Assembly: GCA_009846005.1 (NCBI GenBank)
Contig: VXYL01000098.1
Coordinates: 1 to 47,407, forward strand
Origin: Gammaproteobacteria bacterium
GTDB taxonomy: Bacteria > Pseudomonadota > Gammaproteobacteria > Pseudomonadales > Azotimanducaceae
DNA: 47,407 bases
Direction: 5' to 3'
Shown: in pieces, positions 1 through 12,138 of the stretch
Numbering within the stretch: the first letter of the stretch is position 1
How the letters are laid out: every line of letters starts with the position of its first letter
Notes under the pieces: generated by a model
Seen by the model: the letters and a program-made list of their open reading frames with translations, nothing else
Told to the model about the DNA's origin: nothing
Database searches by the model: none
Position numbers and translations under genes: made by a program

Positions 1-1
1 G

Positions 2-541
2 GGGGAGATCTACACCGATCTGCCGTTGCCCGTGACGCCAACCAAGCCGCAACCCGGCTGCGGTGCCTGCCGAGCCTGCATTTCCGTGTGCCCGACCGAC
101 GCCATCACCGGCCCGCGCAAGCTGGACGCGCGGCGCTGCATTTCGTACCTGACCATCGAGCACAAGGGGTCGATTCCCGTCGAACTTCGCGAAGCCATCG
201 GCAACCGCGTGTTCGGTTGCGACGACTGCCAGATCGTCTGCCCCTGGAACCGGTTCGCGCGACGCTCGCCCGAAGCCGAGTTCGCACCGCGCCACGGTCT
301 TGACCGCGCCGCGCTCGTCGACCTCCTCGGCTGGGACGAAGCTACGTTTCTCGAACGCACGGAAGGAATGGCGCTGCGCCGGGTCAACTATGAACAGTGG
401 GTCCGCAACCTCGCCGTCGCCGCCGGCAACGCGCCGCCGGATCCGGCGATCGTTGCTGCCCTCAAGCGACGGCGCGAATCCGCGAACGCCATGGTGCGCG
501 AGCACATTGACTGGGCTCTGGCACGCCAGCGCGCGCCCTGA
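2..541 (+). CDS. queG: Epoxyqueuosine reductase QueG, C-terminal part (5' end outside window)
   Basis: This enzyme reduces epoxyqueuosine to queuosine in the wobble base of tRNAs with GUN anticodons, using cobalamin and two 4Fe-4S clusters. The reading frame is open from the first bases of the window, so the N-terminal cobalamin-binding half is missing. The visible 179 codons hold both ferredoxin-like cluster motifs: CGACRACISVCP (CxxCxxCxxxCP) and GCDDCQIVCPWNRF (CxxCxxxCP). The C-terminal helical region follows. An in-frame TTG at 26 is not a start: the residues before it (GEIYTDLPLPVTP) match the family's conserved run into the first cluster. queG next to orn is also the Pseudomonas arrangement. 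It ends convergently with orn, separated by a hairpin. Confidence 0.93.
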   Translation, partial: GEIYTDLPLPVTPTKPQPGCGACRACISVCPTDAITGPRKLDARRCISYLTIEHKGSIPVELREAIGNRVFGCDDCQIVCPWNRFARRSPEAEFAPRHGLDRAALVDLLGWDEATFLERTEGMALRRVNYEQWVRNLAVAAGNAPPDPAIVAALKRRRESANAMVREHIDWALARQRAP

Positions 542-576
542 CGGGCGTGTTGGCGTCCAGCACGGAGGCGACTCGC

Positions 577-597
577 GGGACGCCGCAGGGGCGTCCC
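577..597. repeat. Palindromic hairpin between queG and orn, variant of the dispersed repeat
   Basis: A perfect 8-bp inverted repeat (GGGACGCC / GGCGTCCC, 5-nt loop) fills the short gap between two convergent genes. Read on the minus strand, the TAG stop of orn runs straight into it (TAGGGGACGCC), the same layout as the repeats at 3088, 14279 and 29975. Its arms differ in sequence from those copies. It could act as a bidirectional transcription terminator, but there is no U-tract. Confidence 0.55.
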
Positions 598-1140
598 CTA
601 CAGCGCGAAGAAGGCGTTCCGGTAGTACCTGAGCTCCGCCACCGACTCGCGAATGTCGTCGAGCGCACGGTGCGTATTCTGCTTCCTGAAGCCATCCGCG
701 AGGTCGGGCTTCCACCGGCGGGCCAGTTCCTTGACCGTGGATACATCGACGATGCGGTAGTGCAGCCAATCCTCGAGGATCGGCATGTACACCTTGAGGA
801 ACCGCCGGTCCTGCCAGACCGTGTTCCCGCAAAGCGGAGCGCTATGCCTTTGGGCATGGCGCTGCACGAATCCAAGGGTCAGCGCTTGCGCCTCGATGAC
901 GCTGACCGGCGATCTGCGAACACGCTCCACAAGACCGGACGCGGTGTGATGCTCGACGTTCCAGTCATCCATGCGCGCCAAGGTCGCATCGTCCTGGTGT
1001 ATGGCGAGCACGGGGCCCTCGGCGACGATGTTCAGATTGTTGTCCGTCACCAGGGACGCGATTTCCAGGATCGAGTCGACCTCCGGATCGAGCCCGGTCA
1101 TCTCCATGTCGATCCAAACGAGAACGCCGGGATTGTCCAT
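598..1140 (-). CDS. orn: Oligoribonuclease
   Basis: Orn is a 3'-to-5' exoribonuclease of the DEDD family. It degrades 2-5 nt RNAs, including pGpG from cyclic-di-GMP breakdown, and is essential in many gammaproteobacteria. The product is 180 residues, the usual length. Exo I is [11 protein letters not shown] (catalytic D and E). The conserved blocks [30 protein letters not shown] and [14 protein letters not shown] follow, and [14 protein letters not shown] carries the last catalytic His and Asp. The ATG at 1140 gives the normal N-terminus ([13 protein letters not shown]); the longer open frame upstream has no family similarity. The stop codon is the TAG at the edge of a palindromic repeat. It is transcribed divergently from rhdA. 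Confidence 0.96.
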   Translation of the reverse strand: MDNPGVLVWIDMEMTGLDPEVDSILEIASLVTDNNLNIVAEGPVLAIHQDDATLARMDDWNVEHHTASGLVERVRRSPVSVIEAQALTLGFVQRHAQRHSAPLCGNTVWQDRRFLKVYMPILEDWLHYRIVDVSTVKELARRWKPDLADGFRKQNTHRALDDIRESVAELRYYRNAFFAL

Positions 1141-1255
1141 CGCCGCGCCGCGCCGTAGGCAAAGGGCAAGAATAGCCGTGCCTGCCAATGCCGCCAACCG
1201 CGTATCATCCGCGCTTCGCCGCGCTACGCGGTACCTTCGCCCGCAACCGCCGCCT

Positions 1256-2077
1256 ATGAAACCGAGCGTCATCAGTGCCCCCGAACTCGCAGAACGTCTC
1301 AACGATGCATCGGACCGAGCCAGCCTGCTTGTCGCCCAAGTTACCTCGCCGGAGGTCTACGCCGACGGTCACATCCCCGGCGCGGTCCATGTACGCCCTG
1401 CCGACCTCGTATCCGGAATCCCGCCGGCAACCGGCCGCCTACCGGACGGCGACGCGCTGACCGCCTTGTTCCGCCGCATCGGCTACAGCCACGGCGCCGA
1501 GGTGATCACGCTGGACGACGAGGGCGGTGGCTGGGCGGGTCGCCTGGCCTGGACGCTCGATGTCATCGGCAACCCGAACTGGCGTTATCTGGACGGTGGA
1601 CTGAACGCCTGGGCAGCGGCTGGCCTGGCCTTGGAACGCGAACCCGCCAGGATCACCCCTTCGGACGTCGACATCGCCCTCGACCCGGGACCGATCGCCG
1701 AGGCCGAGGACATACTCTCTCGCCTCGACGACGAAGACCTGGTGATCTGGGACTGCCGCTCGGCCGCAGAGTTCGCGGGCTACCGCCGGGCCGCGGTCCG
1801 GGCGGGACACATCCCGGGTGCCGTCAACCTCGACTGGCTCGACCTCATGGACGGCCAGCGCAATCTATGCCTGGTGGAGGATCTCGGCGCGTTGCTGGCC
1901 GAACACGGCATCGTGCCCGACCGCGATGTGATCACGCACTGCCAGACCCACCACCGCTCGGGTCTTACATACATGGCGGCTCGCTTGCTGGGGTTCCCGC
2001 GCGTCCGCGCCTACCATGGTTCCTGGTCGGAGTGGGGAAACCGGATGGACACGCCGGTGCAAACCGGGCCCACCTAA
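1256..2077 (+). CDS. rhdA: Thiosulfate sulfurtransferase, tandem rhodanese (RhdA type)
   Basis: This enzyme transfers sulfane sulfur from thiosulfate to cyanide or other thiophilic acceptors. It is 273 residues with two rhodanese domains. The N-terminal one (about 5-130) is inactive, with [13 protein letters not shown] where an active-site Cys loop would be. The C-terminal one (about 145-270) has the persulfide Cys at residue 229 in HCQTHHRSG, the loop I remember from Azotobacter/Pseudomonas RhdA, followed by the closing motif [11 protein letters not shown]. The ATG at 1256 was chosen because the reading frame upstream shows no rhodanese sequence; there is no clear Shine-Dalgarno site. psd starts 29 bp after its stop, as in Pseudomonas, so the two are probably cotranscribed. 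Confidence 0.93.
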   Translation: MKPSVISAPELAERLNDASDRASLLVAQVTSPEVYADGHIPGAVHVRPADLVSGIPPATGRLPDGDALTALFRRIGYSHGAEVITLDDEGGGWAGRLAWTLDVIGNPNWRYLDGGLNAWAAAGLALEREPARITPSDVDIALDPGPIAEAEDILSRLDDEDLVIWDCRSAAEFAGYRRAAVRAGHIPGAVNLDWLDLMDGQRNLCLVEDLGALLAEHGIVPDRDVITHCQTHHRSGLTYMAARLLGFPRVRAYHGSWSEWGNRMDTPVQTGPT

Positions 2078-2106
2078 ACACCTTAGAGCCGCGACGGCAT
2101 TCACCG

Positions 2107-2943
2107 ATGCATCTGTTCGTAGCCCTGCAGCGCGCCCTTCCCCAGCACGGCCTGTCCCGCTGCCTGGGCGCCTTGGCGGCATCCGAGAACAACACGGTGA
2201 AGCGGTTGCTCATCGACGCCTTCATGTCGGCCTACCGGATCGACATGACCGAGTTCGTTGGCGACTCCGCCAGGGACTTCGCGAGCTTCAACGATTTCTT
2301 CACGCGACCGCTCCTGCCCGGCTCGCGTCCCATGCCCGACGACCCCAGGGCGGTGGCAAGCCCGGCCGACGGCACGGTAAGCCAGGCCGGGCGGATTTCG
2401 GCCGGGCACCTGGTGCAGGCCAAAGGGCGTGAATATCGGGTAAGCGAATTCCTTGGCGGCGCCGACTTCGCGGGCGGTCTGGCCAATGGTTCGTTCGCCA
2501 CCATCTACCTGGCACCCCACAACTACCACCGGGTACATGCCCCTTGCGCGGGGAGACTCATCGAGACGGTGGAGATTCCCGGACGGCTGTTTTCCGTCAA
2601 CGCGGTCACGGAACGACACGTCAGTCGCCTCTTCGTGCGCAACGAACGCCTGGTGTTGCGCATCGCAGCCCCGTTCGGCGAGTACGCCCTGGTACTCGTC
2701 GGCGCGATGATCGTGGCCAGCATCCGCGCGACCTGGCATGGTCCCGTCTCCCCCTACCGGCGGCGACGTTCGCTTAGACCCGACGGGGTCGCCTTCGAAC
2801 GCGGCCAGGAAGTCGGCGCGTTCCTGCTCGGTTCTACGGTCGTTGCCCTCTTCCCGGACGGCGCGGTCTCCCTCGACGAAGGATTCCGCCCCGGACAGCA
2901 CGTCAATGTCGGCGCGCCGATCGGCACCACCGGCCCCGCCTAG
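2107..2943 (+). CDS. psd: Phosphatidylserine decarboxylase proenzyme
   Basis: Psd is an inner-membrane enzyme that makes phosphatidylethanolamine from phosphatidylserine. The 278-residue proenzyme should cut itself at Gly-Ser in FLLGSTVVALF (Ser 243), turning Ser into the pyruvoyl group of the small alpha chain. Other family blocks visible are FNDFFTRPLLPGSRP, SPADGTVSQAG, PHNYHRVHAPC with the catalytic His residues, and LFSVNAVTERHVSRLFVRNER. The ATG at 2107 fits the family N-terminus. Psd and RhdA are adjacent as in Pseudomonas. Confidence 0.96.
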   Translation: MHLFVALQRALPQHGLSRCLGALAASENNTVKRLLIDAFMSAYRIDMTEFVGDSARDFASFNDFFTRPLLPGSRPMPDDPRAVASPADGTVSQAGRISAGHLVQAKGREYRVSEFLGGADFAGGLANGSFATIYLAPHNYHRVHAPCAGRLIETVEIPGRLFSVNAVTERHVSRLFVRNERLVLRIAAPFGEYALVLVGAMIVASIRATWHGPVSPYRRRRSLRPDGVAFERGQEVGAFLLGSTVVALFPDGAVSLDEGFRPGQHVNVGAPIGTTGPA

Positions 2944-2975
2944 TCGCACGCCAACTGTTCGGCGGGAGCGCGCAG

Positions 2976-3092
2976 GTGGCGGTAGGCGGAACACACGGCA
3001 CGCCCACATACGCCGGATCGAAGCCCGAGACCAAACGCAAGCAACTTGCTTTGAAGCACGAGATCGCCAAGCGCCGCGAGAACGCACCGTAG
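2976..3092 (+). CDS. Possible small basic protein, 38 codons, unrecognised
   Basis: A GTG start at 2976 lies 7 nt after a GGGAG ribosome-binding site and opens a 38-codon frame. Its C-terminal half is rich in Lys/Arg/Glu (KPETKRKQLALKHEIAKRRE) and probably helical. Its stop is the TAG that opens a palindromic repeat, as for orn, tolC and ilvE. It starts 33 bp after psd on the same strand, so it could be the last gene of rhdA-psd. I recognise no family. The ribosome-binding site and the repeat position support it; the short length argues against it. It could also be the 3' remnant of a longer gene. Confidence 0.35.
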   Translation: MAVGGTHGTPTYAGSKPETKRKQLALKHEIAKRRENAP

Positions 3093-3114
3093 GGGACCGG
3101 CTTGTCCCGTCCCG
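3088..3114 (+). repeat. Dispersed palindromic repeat, copy 1
   Basis: A 27-bp copy of the element found also at 14279, 29975 (reverse strand) and 39187. It begins CGTAGGGGAC and ends TTGTCCCGTCCCG, and has one mismatch (C for G) in the left arm compared with the 29975 and 39187 copies. The TAG near its left edge is the stop codon of the 38-codon frame before it. Confidence 0.75.
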
Positions 3115-3211
3115 CGTCGATCTCGCCGATAGCCGATACGGGTGACCGCGCATCCGAGCGGGCGCGATAGGGTCGCCCGACGAGACGGAAGCCCCGGCCA
3201 GGTCGAGGGGT

Positions 3212-4210
3212 TCAGGCTCGCTCCCAGTCGAACGCCATCGCCTCCCCAACGGCCGACGCGCCGAGCCGGAGTGCAACAAGCCGATCAAAACCCACCGCAA
3301 CGCCAGCGCAGTCGGGCAGTCCTTGGCGTTGAGCCGCCAACAGGCGCTGGTCGGCCGCGACGTCGGGACGGCCGGCGGCGCGCCTGCGTCGGATGTCGCC
3401 ATCCATGCGGGCTTCGAGTTCATCCGGATCGCAGAGTTCTCCGTATCCGTTGGCCACTTCAATCCCTTCGACCGCCAATTCGAACCGCGCCGCCATGCCA
3501 TCCGGCCCGACACGGGCCAAAGCGGCAAGCTTCGGCGGGAAGTCGGTGATGAACAGGCGCCGATCAGTGCTCGACGCAATGGACTCCGCGAGCAGGAGAT
3601 CGAGGGCGTCCTCGATGCTGGCGTGCGTCCCCAAGCCCAAGGCGCGCGCTGTCTCCAACCATACGGTAGGGTCGTGCGCACCCGCGTCGATGCCGAAGCG
3701 GGCGCCGATCAATTCCGCATGGCTGCGCCGTGCATAGGCGGCCGGGCCGAGCAAGTCATCGACCAAGTCCGCCACCTCATCCATCAATCGAGCCGCGTCG
3801 AAGCCGAGCCGATACCACTCCAGCATCGTGAACTCGGGGTTGTGCCAGCGCCCCCGTTCCCCGTCGCGGAACACCGGGCCGATCTGGTAGATCGACGGTG
3901 CCCCCGCCGCGAGCAGGCGCTTCATGTGGTACTCCGGCGACGTCTGCAGGTAGCGCCCTGGCGCACCCGGCATGCGCGTGCACATACTGTCGATGGCAGG
4001 GTCGGTGACGGTGGCGGCGCCGAGGGCGGGCGTCTGTACCTCCATCACGCCCCGGTCGGCGAAGAACTCGCGGGTTGTGCGAAGCATCGCTGCCCGGACC
4101 TTGAGCGTCTCGAGCGTACTGGAAGGCCGCCAATCGGAGCCCTCAGCCGGGGAGCGCGAGGGGCCTGCCCCTCGCGAAAGAAAGCCCGATCCGACGTCCG
4201 TCGACGGCAT
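3212..4210 (-). CDS. epmA: EF-P beta-lysine ligase EpmA
   Basis: EpmA is a truncated class II lysyl-tRNA-synthetase paralogue. It attaches (R)-beta-lysine to the conserved Lys of elongation factor P rather than to tRNA. The 332-residue protein has only the catalytic core, with no anticodon-binding domain. Motif 2 appears as SPEYHMKRLL with PVFRDGERGRWHNPEFTMLEW, and motif 3 as GVAVGFDRLVALRLGA near the end; FELAVEGIEVANGYGEL is also typical. It follows efp with a 22-bp gap. The ATG at 4210 is the first usable start after the efp stop. Its ribosome-binding site is weak, so coupling to efp is possible. With efp and epmB it completes the modification pathway. Confidence 0.93.
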   Translation of the reverse strand: MPSTDVGSGFLSRGAGPSRSPAEGSDWRPSSTLETLKVRAAMLRTTREFFADRGVMEVQTPALGAATVTDPAIDSMCTRMPGAPGRYLQTSPEYHMKRLLAAGAPSIYQIGPVFRDGERGRWHNPEFTMLEWYRLGFDAARLMDEVADLVDDLLGPAAYARRSHAELIGARFGIDAGAHDPTVWLETARALGLGTHASIEDALDLLLAESIASSTDRRLFITDFPPKLAALARVGPDGMAARFELAVEGIEVANGYGELCDPDELEARMDGDIRRRRAAGRPDVAADQRLLAAQRQGLPDCAGVAVGFDRLVALRLGASAVGEAMAFDWERA

Positions 4211-4232
4211 GGATCGGCCCGTCAAACGACGG

Positions 4233-4805
4233 TCAGGCCTTGACGCGGTTGACGTATTCGCCGGTTCGCGTGTCGATCCGCAGCACATCGCCGATCTCAA
4301 CGAACAGCGGCACCTTGATCGTCGCGCCGGTCGCCAGCGTCGCGGGTTTCGTGCCGCCTTGGGCGGTGTCGCCGCGGATTCCCGGGTCGGTCTCCTTGAC
4401 GGCGAGTTCCACGAAGTTCGGCGCGACCACGGAGATCGGCTCGTCGTTCCACAGCGTCACGTTGCAGACCTCCTGGCCTTGCAGCCAGTTCCTGGCCACG
4501 TTCACGACCGTCGCCGACGCCGCCTTCTGCTCGAAACTGCCATCGGTGTTCATGAAGTGCCAAAACTCGCCGTCGGCGTAGAGGAACTCCATCTGGGTTT
4601 CGAGTACGTCGGCGGCTTCGAGGGATTCGCCGCTGCGGTAGGTCCGCTCCCAGACACGGCCGGTCTTGAGGTTGCGGAGCTTGACGCGGGTGAACGCCTG
4701 GCCCTTGCCCGGTTTCACGAACTCGCTCGCGAGTATCGAGCAGGGATCGCCCTCGAGAAGCACCTTCAGTCCGGGCCGGAATTCGTTGCTAGAATAGCTC
4801 GCCAC
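4233..4805 (-). CDS. efp: Elongation factor P
   Basis: EF-P enters the ribosomal E site and relieves stalling at polyproline stretches. The protein is 190 residues with the usual KOW-like N-domain and two OB domains. The modified lysine is residue 34, in [12 protein letters not shown]. The C-terminal signature [11 protein letters not shown] is intact. The GTG at 4805 was preferred over the TTG at 4814. It gives an N-terminus ([13 protein letters not shown]) that lines up with E. coli EF-P and puts Lys at 34, and AGGGG lies 10 nt upstream, whereas that site would nearly touch the TTG. It is divergent from epmB, with 62 bp between the starts. Confidence 0.95.
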   Translation of the reverse strand: MASYSSNEFRPGLKVLLEGDPCSILASEFVKPGKGQAFTRVKLRNLKTGRVWERTYRSGESLEAADVLETQMEFLYADGEFWHFMNTDGSFEQKAASATVVNVARNWLQGQEVCNVTLWNDEPISVVAPNFVELAVKETDPGIRGDTAQGGTKPATLATGATIKVPLFVEIGDVLRIDTRTGEYVNRVKA

Positions 4806-4867
4806 GCTGGTCAATCCCCTTGAACACGCCCCCGGGCCGCCGTTTCGCCGATCCAGGAAAACGACGA

Positions 4868-5935
4868 ATGATACCCGTCAAATCGTTGCAGCGAACAAAC
4901 GCGAACGGGGGCATCGCCACCCCTCGCGAGCACGGCCGTGTCCGCCGTGACGGTGAGGACTGGCGCGGCGAACTACTTCGGGCAGTGACCGATGTCCCCC
5001 ACCTGCTCCGGCTCGTCGATGTGCATGCGTCGGAAATCAAGGCCGCGACCGGACAAGACGCGCTTCGTCTCGACTTCCCGCTGCGTGTGCCGCGACCCTA
5101 CGTCGCGCGCATGCGGCGCGGCGACCCGGACGACCCGCTGCTACGCCAGGTCTTGCCCACGACCCGAGAATACGAAACCGTGCCCGGCTACGGGACCGAT
5201 CCCCTCGACGAGGCGGGCGCGGTCGTCGACACCGGTGTTCTCAGCAAGTACCAAGGCAGAGCGCTTGTCATCGCGTCGGGTTCCTGCGCCGTCCATTGCC
5301 GGTATTGCTTCCGGCGGCACTTCCCGTACGCGGACCATCGCCAAGACAGCAGCTTCGAATCAATCGCCGCGGTCCGGCACGACCCCACCATCCGCGAGGT
5401 GATCCTATCCGGCGGCGATCCGTTGATGCTCACCGATGCCCACCTCGCGCGCCTCTTGGGCGAACTGGGTGCGATCGACCACGTGACGAGGATCCGAATC
5501 CATACGCGCCTCCCCGTGGTGATCCCGCAACGCGTGACGCCGGCGTTGTTAGAGACCCTGGCCGATGTGCCGCAACGGGTGGTCGTCGTTCTCCACTTCA
5601 ACCACCCGAACGAGATAGACCGGGATTGCGCCGCGACCATATCCGGACTCGAGGAGTTTGCGCTGCTCAACCAAAGCGTGCTGCTCGCTGGCGTCAACGA
5701 CGACGCCGACACGCTTGTCGAGCTGTCGGAGCGACTGTTCGACACCGGCGTGTTGCCGTACTACCTCCATATGCCGGACGCGGTGGCCGGCACCGCCCAT
5801 TTCGACCTCTCGCAACGACGAGCGGTCGCGTTGCATCGCCAACTTCAGGCACGGTTGCCCGGCTATCTCGTGCCGCGGTTGGTGCGCGAGGTCCCCGGCG
5901 GCGCCGCGAAGGAACTCGTCCTCGCCGACGGCTAG
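4868..5935 (+). CDS. epmB: EF-P-lysine 2,3-aminomutase EpmB (radical SAM)
   Basis: EpmB converts (S)-alpha-lysine to (R)-beta-lysine, the substrate that EpmA loads on EF-P. It uses S-adenosylmethionine, a 4Fe-4S cluster and PLP. In the 355-residue protein the radical SAM motif is [16 protein letters not shown] (Cys 140, 144, 147), followed by [27 protein letters not shown] and [18 protein letters not shown] are further family blocks. The C-terminal VPGGAAKE is the likely PLP-lysine region by analogy with lysine 2,3-aminomutase. The ATG at 4868 has AGGA 9 nt upstream; a TTG at 4820 in the same frame is less likely. Confidence 0.94.
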   Translation: MIPVKSLQRTNANGGIATPREHGRVRRDGEDWRGELLRAVTDVPHLLRLVDVHASEIKAATGQDALRLDFPLRVPRPYVARMRRGDPDDPLLRQVLPTTREYETVPGYGTDPLDEAGAVVDTGVLSKYQGRALVIASGSCAVHCRYCFRRHFPYADHRQDSSFESIAAVRHDPTIREVILSGGDPLMLTDAHLARLLGELGAIDHVTRIRIHTRLPVVIPQRVTPALLETLADVPQRVVVVLHFNHPNEIDRDCAATISGLEEFALLNQSVLLAGVNDDADTLVELSERLFDTGVLPYYLHMPDAVAGTAHFDLSQRRAVALHRQLQARLPGYLVPRLVREVPGGAAKELVLADG

Positions 5936-5944
5936 GAAGTCCCC

Positions 5945-7147
5945 GTGTCCACCAATCCGCACACGCGGCCAAAACTCCTGCGGCGGTTCCTGAAGGCGAA
6001 TGCGGCAACGCTGGCCGGCAGCGGCGGCTACGTCATCGCCTTGGGTGTTGCCTTCGCCAGCATCGGCGTCTCGAACACGGAGCGCGGCGCCAGCGCAATG
6101 GCACGATACGGCAACACGGTGGCGGAGGATCTCGCCCATCACGCCGTCGAGCCGCTGTTGCGCAGGGATCGCATCCAGCTTGGTTTGCTGACCAACCGCC
6201 TCGTGGCGCGTCCGGAAGTACGCAGCATCGCGATCGGTACCGTGGACGAACGGCTGTTCGTCGTTGCAGGTCGTCCGGCGTCGGCGGCGGCGGCGACCTA
6301 CGTTCGGCCCATCATGGTCGAGGATACCGTGGCCGGCGATGTGACCGTGACGCTCAACACCGGGAGTTTCATGCAGCCGGTAGTCGGCATTCTCCGGGAT
6401 TCCTGGCAGTACGTGCTGGCCGGATTGGCTCTCACGGTTTTCGTGTTCCACTTCGCGACCCATCTGGGTTCGCCGCGTTCGCCCGCGCCCGCGCCGAGGG
6501 GCGGGCCGCGCGAAAGTCCCCCGAAGGCGTTCGTAGTCGCCGCCAACCTGCCGCTGCGGTCGGTGTCCCAGGCGGCCGAGCGGGAACGTCTGCTGGCGTA
6601 CGGCATGGCGGTCGCGGCAAGGGTCGCGAACCTGTACGCGGGCCACGCTGCGGCGTTGCCCGGCTCGGGGATCGTGCTCGTGTTCCCCGTTTCCGGATCC
6701 AGCGACCGATGCTTCGAGGTCGTTTGCGCGGCGTTGCTCACGCAACGTCTGCTATCGGCAAACGCGTCACCCGTCGAGCCCGACCCGGATAACGCCCCCG
6801 ATGTCGTCGACAGCGACGCAGCGGACCCTTTCCGGTACGGGTTCGACTACGCCGAGGCCGGCATCGCGATCCACGGCGACAGCGTCAAGGCATCGGCCGT
6901 CGCCAACGTGACGCTGCTCGCCTCGCTGGCTGGTGCCGGTGAGCTGGTACTAGGCCAAGCGGCCTTTGAGACTCTCGATCGTCCCGAACGCGTCGAAATC
7001 GAGCAACTCGAGAATCCCGCGGCAGAGGCCTTGTCATCGGAGGCTGCGATGCCCCGCGGCAAGATCCGCGGCATCGCCAGCGAATACGACACGCTACTCA
7101 CGCGCCAGACCGAGGTCATCGCCAACGCATCGGCGCCCCCTCGGTGA
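5945..7147 (+). CDS. Membrane protein with YtjB/Smp-like N-terminal region and degenerate nucleotide-cyclase-like domain
   Basis: The 400-residue protein has a transmembrane helix at about 22-42, a periplasmic segment at about 45-150 with the layout of the YtjB/AhpA (Smp) family, and a second helix at about 154-173. After a Pro/Gly-rich linker, residues about 195-365 follow the pattern of a class III cyclase homology domain: VAANLPLRSVSQAAERERLL, then GSGIVLVFPVSG near the middle, then YAEAGIAIHGD with AGAGELVLGQAAFETL. The two metal-binding Asp residues of active cyclases are not evident, so I infer a sensory or structural role. The GTG start at 5945 has GGAAG just upstream. It starts 9 bp after epmB. 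A gene of unknown function holds the matching position near parC in Pseudomonas. Confidence 0.6.
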   Translation: MSTNPHTRPKLLRRFLKANAATLAGSGGYVIALGVAFASIGVSNTERGASAMARYGNTVAEDLAHHAVEPLLRRDRIQLGLLTNRLVARPEVRSIAIGTVDERLFVVAGRPASAAAATYVRPIMVEDTVAGDVTVTLNTGSFMQPVVGILRDSWQYVLAGLALTVFVFHFATHLGSPRSPAPAPRGGPRESPPKAFVVAANLPLRSVSQAAERERLLAYGMAVAARVANLYAGHAAALPGSGIVLVFPVSGSSDRCFEVVCAALLTQRLLSANASPVEPDPDNAPDVVDSDAADPFRYGFDYAEAGIAIHGDSVKASAVANVTLLASLAGAGELVLGQAAFETLDRPERVEIEQLENPAAEALSSEAAMPRGKIRGIASEYDTLLTRQTEVIANASAPPR

Positions 7148-7159
7148 GACACGGCCGCA

Positions 7160-9415
7160 TCACTCCACCGAGATGCTGTCCACCCGCTGGAGCCCACGCG
7201 GCAACAGGCGGCCCCGCCCGGCTCGGGATCCGAGGTAGTTGACGAGGTCCTTGAACCGCAAGTTCGTGTGCCGCGCGCCTGCCCGTACGACGAGCCGGTT
7301 TCGTTCGCCCATTGCAGCTACCCCGACGACGCGCTCTTCTCCAGCCTTGAATACCTTCGGAGGTATGTTGATCAGCTTTTGCCCCTTGCCGCGCGACAGC
7401 AGCGGAACGTCCGCGATCGGGAACGCCAGCAGGCGCCCGGCGCTGGTGACCGCGGCAACGTGCGATGCGTCAGCAAAGCCGACAGGGGCAAGCGCAGTGG
7501 CTCCTGCCGGCACGTTCAATACCGACTTGCCGCTTCGATTCCGGCTTAGGGTCTCGCCCAGCGTCGTCACGAAGCCGTAGCCCGCGCTGGACGCGACCAG
7601 AAGTCGCAGCGTCGCCTCGCCCATCGCCAGCCCGACGAAACGCGCTCCGTCGGGCGGTTTGAGACGGCCCGATAGCGGCTCGCCCTGGCCTCGCGCCGAA
7701 GGCAACGTGTGCGGTGCGACGAGGTAGGCGCGGCCCGTGGAGTCGAAGAACACGCAAAGGTCGTTGGTCTTGCCCCGTGCCGCAGCCGCGAAGCTGTCGC
7801 CGCTGCGATACGACAGATCCCCGGGATCGATGTCGTGCCCTTTGCCGGCGCGAATCCAGCCCTTTTCGGAGAGAACCACTGTCACCGGTTCCGTCGATAT
7901 TAGATCCGCTTCCGAGTACGCCCGGGCTTCGGTCACCGTTTCCATGCCCGTTCGACGCCCGTCGCCGTACTTCTGGGCATCGGCCGCGATCTCCTTCTTG
8001 ATGAGGGTTCGCATTCGCGCCCGGGAGGCGAGCGTCCGTTCCAGGTTTCCGGCCTCCGCGAGGAGGTCCCGCTTCTCGTCTTCGAGCTTGGTTTCCTCGA
8101 GCCTTGCGAGTTGGCGCAGCCGAAGGTCGAGAATCGCGGTCGCCTGTTCGTCGGAGAGTTCGAACTTCGCCACGAGCTTCGGCCTGGCGTCGTCTTCCTC
8201 GCGGATGATCCGGATCACCTCGTCGATATTGAGGTGCGCGATAAGCAGTCCCTCCACCACGTGCAGGCGTCGACGGATGCGCTCGAGACGGAACGCGAGC
8301 CGCCGGCGCACCGTTTCGGTCCGGAACTTGAGCCATTCGGCAAGCAGGCTCTTGAGGTCGAGCACCTTGGGGCGACGGTCGAGGCCGATGACGTTGAAGT
8401 TCAACCGATAGTTGCGTTCCAAGTCGGTGGTGGCGAAGAGATGACTCATCAGCCGCTCGACGTCGACCCGGTTCGAGCGCGGTGTCAGCACCAGGCGGGT
8501 GGGGTTCTCGTGGTCGGACTCGTCGCGGATGTCGGTCAGCATCGGCAGCTTCTTGGCCTGCATCTGGGCGGCGATCTGCTCCAGGACCTTCGCCGGCGAG
8601 ACCTGGTACGGCAGTCCGGTGATCACCACATCGCCGTTCTCGCGCCCGTAGCGGGCCCGGGCCCGAACGGAACCGCGGCCGGTTTCGTAGGCGGCGCGGA
8701 TTTCGTCCGGCGCCGTGGTGATGACGGCATCGGTCGGAAAATCCGGCCCCCGAATGATCCCCATGAGTTCCGCCGTCGTCGTCGACGGCGCCTCGATCAA
8801 CTGGATGCAGGCATTCGCCACCTCGCGCAGGTTGTGGGGCGGGATGTCCGTCGCCATGCCCACCGCGATGCCCGTGGAGCCGTTCAGGAGCACCATCGGC
8901 AGCCGCGCAGGCAACAACTCGGGCTCCGACAGGACGCCGTCGAAGTTGGGCATGTAGTCCACCGTGCCCTGGCCGAGTTCTCCAAGCAGCACTTCGGCAA
9001 CCGCCGCAAGGCGTGCTTCGGTGTAGCGCAATGCCGCGAACGACTTGGGATCGTCCGGCGCACCCCAGTTGCCCTGGCCGTCGACAAGCGGGTAGCGGGT
9101 CGAGAACGGCTGGGCCAGGAGCACCATCGCCTCGTAGCAGGCCGACTCGCCGTGCGGATGGAACTTGCCCAGCACGTCGCCCACGGTACGCGCCGACTTG
9201 ACGTACTTGGCCGTCGCCGTCAGACCGAGTTCGGACATGGCGTAGACGATGCGCCGCTGCACCGGTTTGAGACCGTCGCCGAGGTGGGGCAGCGCCCGGT
9301 CGTTGATGACGTACATCGAATAGTCGAGGTAGGCCCGCTCGGTGTAGGTGCGCAGCGGCAAGCCTTCCTGGCCTTCGTCGGACGCCGGATTGTGTCCGTT
9401 CGATTCGATGTCCAT
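7160..9415 (-). CDS. parC: DNA topoisomerase IV subunit A
   Basis: ParC is the DNA-cleaving subunit of topoisomerase IV, which separates linked daughter chromosomes. It is 751 residues. The winged-helix core contains the quinolone-resistance region [16 protein letters not shown] and the catalytic Tyr 131 in [10 protein letters not shown]. The GyrA-box variant that marks GyrA is not visible, and the C-terminal beta-propeller is short, as in ParC. Ser 91 and Glu 95 (E. coli Ser80 and Glu84) are wild type, while the position equal to E. coli Asp79 is Glu. It follows parE by 45 bp on the same strand; in Pseudomonas two genes lie between them. Confidence 0.96.
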   Translation of the reverse strand: MDIESNGHNPASDEGQEGLPLRTYTERAYLDYSMYVINDRALPHLGDGLKPVQRRIVYAMSELGLTATAKYVKSARTVGDVLGKFHPHGESACYEAMVLLAQPFSTRYPLVDGQGNWGAPDDPKSFAALRYTEARLAAVAEVLLGELGQGTVDYMPNFDGVLSEPELLPARLPMVLLNGSTGIAVGMATDIPPHNLREVANACIQLIEAPSTTTAELMGIIRGPDFPTDAVITTAPDEIRAAYETGRGSVRARARYGRENGDVVITGLPYQVSPAKVLEQIAAQMQAKKLPMLTDIRDESDHENPTRLVLTPRSNRVDVERLMSHLFATTDLERNYRLNFNVIGLDRRPKVLDLKSLLAEWLKFRTETVRRRLAFRLERIRRRLHVVEGLLIAHLNIDEVIRIIREEDDARPKLVAKFELSDEQATAILDLRLRQLARLEETKLEDEKRDLLAEAGNLERTLASRARMRTLIKKEIAADAQKYGDGRRTGMETVTEARAYSEADLISTEPVTVVLSEKGWIRAGKGHDIDPGDLSYRSGDSFAAAARGKTNDLCVFFDSTGRAYLVAPHTLPSARGQGEPLSGRLKPPDGARFVGLAMGEATLRLLVASSAGYGFVTTLGETLSRNRSGKSVLNVPAGATALAPVGFADASHVAAVTSAGRLLAFPIADVPLLSRGKGQKLINIPPKVFKAGEERVVGVAAMGERNRLVVRAGARHTNLRFKDLVNYLGSRAGRGRLLPRGLQRVDSISVE

Positions 9416-9460
9416 CTGTACCGATCCTCCGCCTACTCCCAGGCGGTTGCCAGCCGTTTC

Positions 9461-12129
<2,669 letters not shown>

Positions 12130-12138
12130 GTGACCGTA

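Noticed and set aside
2101-3681. A long minus-strand frame spanning psd and part of epmA
   Set aside because: It crosses psd in antisense and epmA in another frame, both of which are well-supported genes.
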